A DNA stretch of 30,232 nucleotides from Paludibacter sp. UBA5753 (GTDB lineage Bacteria; Bacteroidota; Bacteroidia; Bacteroidales; Paludibacteraceae), in NCBI GenBank assembly GCA_002427615.1, contig DIFH01000125.1, forward strand, positions 1-30,232, in the 5' to 3' direction. Positions 24,474-30,232 of the stretch are shown in pieces; the stretch's first letter is position 1, and the number at the start of each line of letters is the position of its first letter. The position numbers were made by a program, and so were the translations under genes. The notes below the pieces were generated by a model that worked only from the letters and a program-made list of their open reading frames with translations, searched no databases and was not told the DNA's origin.

Positions 24474-24802
24474 TGGGAGAATATCGACCGCAATTCAATT
24501 TTAGATAAATTCAAAAAATTACTTTCAATCTGTACCGATAATCTGCATCAAAAGATTATTGCCTTAATAAAGAATACAAAGAGTTTGTATTTAAGTTCCT
24601 TTTCGATCCTGACGTTCCGTACGAAAATAATGCTTCCGAAAGAGCCGTCAGAAATTTAAAAGTAAAACAAAAGGTAAGCGGTATGTTTAAAACCCAAAAG
24701 GGTGCAGAAACTTATTGTCAAATTCATTCTATCTCGCAAACTGCCAAAAAGAATAATCAAAATCCTTTCTTGGCAATCCTTGCCGTGGCTAATAACTATT
24801 GA
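24474..24802 (+). pseudogene. Decayed IS66-family transposase, C-terminal remnant
   Basis: About 110 codons of the C-terminal DDE region survive. The first part reads ILDKFKKLLSICTDNLHQ in one frame; near 24562 the frame shifts by one base to LNKEYKEFVFKFLFDPDVPYENNASERAVRN, followed by LKVKQKVSGMFKTQKGAETY and a stop at 24802. ENNASERAVRN and KVKQKVSG are hallmark IS66 motifs, and the Glu of ASER is the final catalytic acid. The N-terminal two-thirds and the accessory IS66 genes are absent. It cannot be active. Confidence 0.85.
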
Positions 24803-24815
24803 TCCTTTTTTGGAA

Positions 24816-24831
24816 GTGCTGAGTAGTTACA
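24816..24831 (+). repeat. Right copy of the IS66-flanking motif, probable IS end
   Basis: GTGCTGAGTAGTTACA lies 14 bases past the transposase stop, where the right terminal repeat of the element would be expected. Near-identical copies are at 24455 and 14072. A partial inverse match, AACTACTCA, is seen near 24293. Confidence 0.55.
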
Positions 24832-25176
24832 TTTTTTCTTTAAAAAATATAGAAGAAACTATTTTTTAATTAAATATATTTTATAATTTTACTGCACTTA
24901 ATGTTTTTACTTTCTATTTGTTTAACGCTTAGCCTTTCAGGCGGACTGGCGAAAGAGAAATCCTCCGTTTTTTCCTGCGACATAGAACGCCTAATGCACG
25001 AGCATATTGGTAAAAACAGGAAGACAAATCACCCTTAAAGTCCAGAAGGGACGACATATAACTAATGTGTCAAAATAGAAATAAGATGAATTATAAAAAA
25101 GTTTCAGAATAATTGCCGAATTGATGCCATTGTTTTGTGAGTTATCCGTTAAATACAATTTTATTAAAAGTTGGTC

Positions 25177-26142
25177 ATGAATTATAGATTAAAAGTTCCA
25201 AATATTAGGTATTTAACGGTAGAAAAGCTGACTTTTGCCTATATATTGATTACATCGTTAATCATCGTAATAACAAGATACGGAACTTATAGCGGTTTTG
25301 AATTACTGAAATACAGGTTAATAATAGCCTGCATTATTATAGCATTGGCTTACGTTAACAACATCAAAGATGGGTGGATAATTCGTATTTTGCGTGTAGC
25401 ATTTCTTGGCGGGTTGCTTTCGTACTGGTATCCTGAAACTTACGAAATAAACAGGGCGCTTCCGAATTTTGATTTTATATTAGCGAATTTTGAACAAAGT
25501 ATTTTTGGTTTTCAACCGGCTTTTGTTTTTTCAAAACACTTCACTCAGTTATGGTTCAGCGAGTTGATGAATATGGGTTATTTTTTATACTATCCATTAA
25601 TAATCGGAACCGCTTTATATTTTTATTTTGCTAATCCGAAATATTTTGGATTGTTCTTTTTTACCGTACTTTTCTCCTTTTATTTATATTACATCATTTA
25701 TATAATATTCCCGACGGCAGGTCCGCAGTATTATTATTATGCGATTGGAATGGATAATGTGCTTTCGGGAAATTTTCCGGAGGTAGGATATTATTTTAAT
25801 TATCATAACACGTTGTTGGCAAATCATGATAATTCAGGATACTTTTATCATCTGGTTGAAAATACTCAATTGTTAGGAGAGAGGCCAACTGCTGCTTTTC
25901 CCAGTTCACATGTAGGAATTTCCACAATCATCATGATTATGATTGCCCGTTACAAAAAATATTTTGTTTTTGAATTATTATTCCCGATATATTTGATATT
26001 GGTGGCATCAACAGTTTATATTCAGGCGCATTATTTCGTAGATGTTATCATGGGTTTTGTCAGTGCATTCGTATTCTACTTTTTGAGTGTAGCTATTTAT
26101 AAAAAAATAAATCGGGTCGATATGTTTAGGTATATTAAACCA
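25177..26142 (+). CDS. PAP2-superfamily membrane phosphatase/transferase
   Basis: An integral membrane protein of 321 to 322 residues with about eight helices. The PAP2 catalytic pattern is present: ERPTAAFPSSH (235-245) matches the RP and PSxH motifs, and QAHYFVDV (283-290) provides the second catalytic His and Asp. The usual Lys-x6-Arg-Pro lysine is not visible. Its layout resembles the Aur1/Ipt1-like PAP2_3 group, which includes phosphoinositol-ceramide synthases of Bacteroidota, so a lipid head-group role is possible but unproven. The ATG at 25177 is chosen over a TTG six bases upstream. It is isolated, downstream of the IS scar. Confidence 0.8.
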
Positions 26143-26270
26143 TGATATACGCAAATTATTAAATTAAAGTGTTAGTATTCAGTGATATTTTTTTATAAAT
26201 TTGAATTCTGCCACTCGATTTATTAATAGGCAGGCGTCTTTATAAATAAATGAAAAGCAATTATTTTGCG

Positions 26271-26278
26271 TATATTTG
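26271..26278 (+). promoter_or_regulatory. -7 promoter box for the FAD oxidoreductase
   Basis: TATATTTG matches TAnnTTTG; a start near 26284 gives a 19-base leader to the ATG at 26303. The TTG within it would otherwise look like an upstream start codon. Confidence 0.6.
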
Positions 26279-26302
26279 CATTTTAATCAATTTCATTCAT
26301 TT

Positions 26303-27868
26303 ATGCATAGCCAACTACAACTTATACTTTCACCCGAGCAAGCCGAGAAACAAGATTTACTACTCAAGCAGGTTGCCGATAAACTTGAAATTTCGCCACA
26401 ACGAATTACCCGTTTGCGCACTTTGAAAAAGTCGATTGATGCCCGTTCGTTTCAACCTAAAATAAATATAACCGTTGAGGTTTATGTTGACGAAAAAGCC
26501 CCAAAAGATGAGGTTGCCGGATTTAATTATCCTTTTGTAGGGGATAAAGAACCCGTTTTGGTGATAGGAGCGGGGCCGTCCGGACTTTTTGCCGCGTTGA
26601 AATTAATTGAACAAAGTTTCAAGCCGATCATTCTCGAACGGGGGAAAAAAGCCAATGATCGCAAACACGACATTGCGAAGCTTAATTTGAATAAAGGGTT
26701 CAATCCTGAATCGAATTATTGTTTCGGCGAAGGCGGCGCCGGAACTTTCTCGGACGGAAAACTTTACACCCGTTCCAAAAAGAAAGGAAATGCTCAACGT
26801 ATTTATGAGATTCTTCAATATCATGGCGCTGCCGAGGATATTTTGTACGAAGCACATCCGCATATCGGTTCCGATAAATTGCCTTTGATAGTTGAAAATA
26901 TAAGCAAAACCATTACAGACAGCGGAGGCGAAATCCATTTCGGACAAAAATTAGTGGAAATAATCATAGAGAATAATGCCGTAAAAGGTTGTAAAACTGA
27001 AAGCGGTGAAGTTTTTAATGCAAATTCCTTGATCCTGGCAACCGGACATTCGGCTCACGATATTTACGAAATGCTTTATCGTCAAAACATAGCGCTCGAG
27101 CCTAAGGGTTTTGCCATGGGCGTGCGTGTTGAGCATCCGCAGGCATTGATTGACAGTATTCAGTATCATAGCAAGGAACGTAACGACTATCTTCCGGCGG
27201 CAAGTTACAATCTGGTTGAACAGGTGAACGAACGGGGCGTTTATTCATTCTGTATGTGTCCCGGCGGTCGCATTGTGCCTGCCGGAAGTGGTACAAACGA
27301 AATTGTGGTGAATGGTATGTCGGCTTCACGGCGTAATTCACCTTATGCCAACTCGGGCATAGTTGTTGAAATTCAGCCTGAAGATATTCCCGAAGAATTT
27401 AAAAAATTCGGGGTGTTGGCAGGTTTGAAATTTCAGCAATATATTGAAAACCTGGCGTTTCTGAATAATGGCGGCATGGGTCAAAAGGCGCCGGCTCAAC
27501 GATTGGTTGATTTTGTAAAAGGGAGAGTTTCGGCCGATTTACCCGATTGCTCATACATGCCCGGCTTGATTTCATCTCCTTTGCATTTTTGGCTGCCCGA
27601 GTTTATCTCGACCCGCTTGCGTGAAGGTTTTAAAAAGTTCGACCGCAAAATGAAAGGCTACCTTACCAACGATGCCGTGGTGGTAGGGGTTGAAACGCGT
27701 TCTTCATCGGCTGTACGCATTCCGCGCGACCCCGAAACAGGTCAACATCCCGATATAAAAGGACTTTTCCCTGCAGGTGAAGGTTCGGGTTATTCGGGCG
27801 GGATTACTTCGTCGGCTATTGATGGCGAAAATGCTGCTCTGGCTGTCGGAAAGAGCTTAATTAGTTAA
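26303..27868 (+). CDS. Uncharacterised FAD-dependent oxidoreductase (COG2509-like)
   Basis: A protein of 521 residues from the ATG at 26303. An N-terminal domain of about 75 residues (LRTLKKSIDARSFQPKINITVEVYV) precedes the dinucleotide-binding fold with VIGAGPSG at 87-94. The FGEGGAGTFSDGKLYTR block is a conserved family signature, and the end of the protein has GEGSGYSGGITSSAIDGENAA, the second FAD-binding motif. These broadly conserved proteins are annotated as NAD(P)/FAD-dependent dehydrogenases without an established substrate. The pseudouridine synthase gene follows 179 bases downstream. Confidence 0.9.
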   Translation: MHSQLQLILSPEQAEKQDLLLKQVADKLEISPQRITRLRTLKKSIDARSFQPKINITVEVYVDEKAPKDEVAGFNYPFVGDKEPVLVIGAGPSGLFAALKLIEQSFKPIILERGKKANDRKHDIAKLNLNKGFNPESNYCFGEGGAGTFSDGKLYTRSKKKGNAQRIYEILQYHGAAEDILYEAHPHIGSDKLPLIVENISKTITDSGGEIHFGQKLVEIIIENNAVKGCKTESGEVFNANSLILATGHSAHDIYEMLYRQNIALEPKGFAMGVRVEHPQALIDSIQYHSKERNDYLPAASYNLVEQVNERGVYSFCMCPGGRIVPAGSGTNEIVVNGMSASRRNSPYANSGIVVEIQPEDIPEEFKKFGVLAGLKFQQYIENLAFLNNGGMGQKAPAQRLVDFVKGRVSADLPDCSYMPGLISSPLHFWLPEFISTRLREGFKKFDRKMKGYLTNDAVVVGVETRSSSAVRIPRDPETGQHPDIKGLFPAGEGSGYSGGITSSAIDGENAALAVGKSLIS

Positions 27869-28047
27869 TAAGCTGAGAATCCTTAAAATGGTCGACTCAC
27901 GGAAAAAGAAGATAATCAATCGGTTGATTAAGTTAAAAAGTCTGATAATCCATTTTACGGATTTTATAAACTCACAATGCGAAACGCCGAATGCGGAACG
28001 CGAAACCTGAATAAATACAGTCAGGCAGACATAAAACAAAGAAATAA

Positions 28048-28953
28048 ATGAGATATAAAAAAAATACTCCTCCTTCTGCTCCAAAAGAAACCCGTTTAAA
28101 AGTTGCCGAACCGGTGGAATTGATGACTTTTCTGTTGGCCAAAATGGGTGGAATGAGCCGTAATTCGATAAAAGGTTTGCTTGCACACCGACAGGTAATG
28201 GTAAATGATAAAGTTAGCACACAATTTAATTTGCCATTGCAACCCAACGATCTTGTGGTTGTAAACAGTTCGCGTGGTAACGTGGAATTATTGCATCCGA
28301 AACTGAAAATCATTTTTGAAGATCAGTATTTAATTGTTGTAGAGAAAAAAGAAGGTTTGCTCACGGTAAGTACCGGAATCAGCGATGAAACGACAGCATT
28401 TTCTATCCTTAAAAATTACGTCAAAAAAAGCTCGCCACAAAACCGTATTTATGTAGTTCATCGTCTCGATCGCGAGACTTCGGGGGTCATTTTATTTGCC
28501 AAAACGAAAGAAATTCAGTTAGCTTTGCAGGAAAACTGGCATCGGGTGGTTACACGCCGTGTGTATGTTGCCTTGGTTGAAGGGAATGTAGAAAAAGAAA
28601 AAGATACGATCATAACCTGGCTTACCGAGCATGAAAAATCGTTGAAAATTCACTCAAGTTCTACCGATAATGGGGGACAGCAAGCGATAACACATTACCG
28701 GAAGATAAAAAGCAATGATAAATTTTCGTTGTTAGAAATTGAACTTGAAACAGGTAGGAAAAACCAGATACGTGTTCACATGCAGGGAATCGGCCATCCG
28801 ATTGTGGGCGATAAAAAATATGGTTCAACTGTTTCGCCCATAGCTCGTCTTGGGTTACACGCCCGTATACTTGCATTTATTCATCCAATGAGCCTGGAGA
28901 ATGTAAGTTTTGAAACTCCTGTACCCCGCAACTTTTTGAATGTGTTTCATTGA
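28048..28953 (+). CDS. RluA-family 23S rRNA pseudouridine synthase
   Basis: A protein of 301 residues that isomerises uridine to pseudouridine in RNA. The N-terminal S4 RNA-binding domain covers about 20-75 (VELMTFLLAKMGGMSRNSIKGLLAHRQVMVNDKV). The catalytic motif HRLDRETSG is at 138-146 with Asp141 as the nucleophile. LETGRKNQIRVHMQGIGHPIVGDKKYG at about 232-258 is the RluA C-terminal motif. Whether the target is the RluC/D position or another site cannot be read from sequence. It ends 38 bases before a REP-like inverted repeat. Confidence 0.93.
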   Translation: MRYKKNTPPSAPKETRLKVAEPVELMTFLLAKMGGMSRNSIKGLLAHRQVMVNDKVSTQFNLPLQPNDLVVVNSSRGNVELLHPKLKIIFEDQYLIVVEKKEGLLTVSTGISDETTAFSILKNYVKKSSPQNRIYVVHRLDRETSGVILFAKTKEIQLALQENWHRVVTRRVYVALVEGNVEKEKDTIITWLTEHEKSLKIHSSSTDNGGQQAITHYRKIKSNDKFSLLEIELETGRKNQIRVHMQGIGHPIVGDKKYGSTVSPIARLGLHARILAFIHPMSLENVSFETPVPRNFLNVFH

Positions 28954-28991
28954 TAAGTTTATATGATTATCCGCAAGGTGTCCTAATTTAT

Positions 28992-29088
28992 ATTTCGGTG
29001 CGCTGCACCTTTGTACTTTTTCTGCTTGTGTTTTCTACCAATATATCGGGACTCTGTCCCTTTGTTGACAGGTGCAGCGCACCGAAAT
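28992..29088. repeat. REP-like element: 19-bp inverted repeat with three 5-3-5 hairpins
   Basis: Arms 28992-29010 and 29070-29088 are perfect reverse complements, separated by 59 bases. Each arm itself folds as GGTGC-GCT-GCACC (or its complement), and a third hairpin GGGAC-TCT-GTCCC lies at 29048-29060. All three share a 5-bp stem with a 3-base loop. It contains no reading frame and lies between rluA-type and radical SAM genes. Confidence 0.88.
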
Positions 29089-29206
29089 AGTTTATTTGAA
29101 ACTTTAGGCGCTTTTGCAGATAATCATTTAAGTTTCTTTGCTTACTGATAATTACAAAACGGGCTTATTGATTTTCAAATTCATAAGCTCTTTTTTGTTT
29201 TTTATA

Positions 29207-30139
29207 TTACCCGTATAATCTGCCTTGTCTTGCATTCCGTTGTGCCAGCCGTTTTTCTACTTTTACAATAAACTCAAAGTTTTTCAAGCCCCAATCGGGA
29301 GCAATTACAAATCCAGGCGGCGATTGTGATATCATTCGCTCAACAGCAATTCTCGGATTCAACAATTCAATAAAATCAATAATAAGGTCGATATATTCGT
29401 CGGCGGTGTAAAGTTTAAACCACTCGGGATTTTCGGCATATTGACGAGCCATTTTCGTGTTTTTTACCAATTGTAATTGATGCAGCTTTATAGCCGTGAG
29501 AGGCAGTTTCGATATCTTAGTTGCGTGTGATAAAACAGTCTCTCTACTTTCGTGAGGCAAACCCAAAATTAAATGAGCGCCGGTTCTGATACCACGGGCG
29601 GCAGTTTTTCTTATAGCCGCTTCGGCACAGGCATAGTCATGTCTCCGATTGATAAATTCGAGCGTTCGGTCATCGGTTGATTCAATGCCATATTCCACCA
29701 TTACATAACAGCGTCTGGACAGTTCGGCGAAATAATCGAGTATTTCATCGTTCACACAGTCGGGACGCGTACCGACAACTATGCCGACAACTTTGGGATG
29801 CGAGAGCGCTTCTTCATAAATGGCTTTCAGTTTGTCTAACGAATCGTAAGTGTTGGTATACGATTGGAAATAGGCTAAATAAATCTGGCTTTCGTATTTT
29901 TTAAAAAAATCGATACCCTCTTCAATTTGTTGGGTGATAGTTTTAGCCGGTTTACAATATTCAGGACTGAAAGTCTGGTTATTACAATAAGTACAACCCC
30001 CGTTTCCTTTGCTTCCATCACGGTTGGGACAGGTGAAACCGGCATTGATGGATATTTTTTGCACACGTTCGCTAAATTCGGATTTCAAAACCTGATTGTA
30101 ATTCAGATAACGGTCGCTTGTGTTTTGTATGATGAACAT
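29207..30139 (-). CDS. YhcC/TIGR01212-family radical SAM protein
   Basis: A protein of 310 residues. The radical SAM cluster ligands follow the family's long-gap form CPNRDGSKGNGGCTYC (Cys 37, 49 and 52) near the N-terminus. Downstream, YLAYFQSYTNTY, GTRPDCVN, VEYGIESTDDRTLEFINRRH, TGAHLILGLPHE and IKLHQLQL are the conserved TIGR01212/YhcC blocks. The reaction is not established. The ATG at 30139 is the first Met of a well-aligned N-terminus. It is alone at the end of the window; no gene is seen in 30140-30232. Confidence 0.93.
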   Translation of the reverse strand: MFIIQNTSDRYLNYNQVLKSEFSERVQKISINAGFTCPNRDGSKGNGGCTYCNNQTFSPEYCKPAKTITQQIEEGIDFFKKYESQIYLAYFQSYTNTYDSLDKLKAIYEEALSHPKVVGIVVGTRPDCVNDEILDYFAELSRRCYVMVEYGIESTDDRTLEFINRRHDYACAEAAIRKTAARGIRTGAHLILGLPHESRETVLSHATKISKLPLTAIKLHQLQLVKNTKMARQYAENPEWFKLYTADEYIDLIIDFIELLNPRIAVERMISQSPPGFVIAPDWGLKNFEFIVKVEKRLAQRNARQGRLYG

Positions 30140-30232
30140 TTTTTTAATAAATTGCCTAACTCTACTTTGTTTTACTTTGACAGATTCTATTTTTCAGACA
30201 TAATTAACATGATTAACATGTAAATTATACCC

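Larger units (their letters stand above)
24241..25176. other. Gene-poor scar region with decayed mobile DNA
   Basis: This 936-base stretch has no intact gene. At 24303-24380 it is locally GC-rich and holds tight hairpins CCGCC-TT-GGCGG (24304-24315) and CTGCC-GGT-GGCAG (24362-24374). The IS66 remnant lies at 24474-24802, with a GTGCTGAGTAGTT(A/G)CA copy on each side. A further GC-richer segment at about 24930-25060 resembles no gene I recognise. Confidence 0.6.

Noticed and set aside
27977..28005. Short GCGAAAC-type repeat before the pseudouridine synthase gene
   Set aside because: The copies are imperfect and few; similar AATGCGGAAC words near 18815 may be chance in this base composition.

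Overview
The window reads as chromosomal DNA of a Bacteroidota bacterium, most likely an anaerobic Bacteroidales relative. Four things support this. Promoter -7 boxes of the Bacteroidota form TAnnTTTG lie just upstream of many genes. Shine-Dalgarno sequences are scarce. The neighbourhood HSDR_N nuclease / AMP nucleosidase / holA is familiar from this phylum. The family-level matches (199-aa bifunctional nuclease, NHS-type nucleoside permease, B12-dependent NrdJ with a C-terminal zinc finger, IS66-like transposase) also fit. Base composition is AT-rich, and spacers are often close to pure A+T. No phage, CRISPR array or complete mobile element is present.

Layout. 1-5 kb: DoxX membrane protein (-), ispE (-), dnaB (+) and an NHS-family nucleoside permease (-). 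dnaB and the permease converge on a perfect 42-bp palindrome. 4.7-5.0 kb: two adjacent tandem repeats (15-nt and 7-nt units). 5-7.2 kb: bifunctional nuclease/UVR protein (-), Yip1-like membrane protein plus smpB (+), and a FlK-like hotdog thioesterase (-). 7.3-13.1 kb: alanine/sodium symporter, B12-dependent ribonucleotide reductase and recF, all on the minus strand. 13.1-16.9 kb: a small two-helix membrane protein; a Crp/Fnr regulator divergent from a cupin/4Fe-4S protein pair with a perfect 20-bp operator-like dyad in front of the pair; and a small secreted protein. 17.5-22.3 kb: solo restriction-type nuclease domain (-), amn, holA and tex (+). 22.5-23.75 kb: a methyltransferase (-). 24.0-24.24 kb: an SRP RNA and tRNA-Thr(UGU) four bases apart, behind one promoter and before one terminator. 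24.24-25.17 kb: a gene-poor scar with a decayed IS66 transposase. 25.2-30.1 kb: PAP2 membrane protein, large FAD oxidoreductase, RluA-type pseudouridine synthase, a REP-like repeat element and a YhcC/TIGR01212 radical SAM protein.

Functionally this is a housekeeping backbone: replication and repair (dnaB, recF, holA, nrdJ), RNA and translation quality control (smpB, SRP RNA, tRNA, RluA, tex), isoprenoids (ispE) and nucleotide salvage (amn, nucleoside permease). The accessory signal is in the spacers. The most system-like unit is the Crp/Fnr - dyad - cupin - ferredoxin module, plausibly a nitrosative or redox stress regulon. The next most notable are the SRP RNA-tRNA dicistron and a set of compact REP-like hairpins. 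I see no clear-cut new defence or mobile system here.

Start-site note: several long ORF readings begin at a TTG that is part of a TAnnTTTG promoter box. The internal ATG starts are given here instead.
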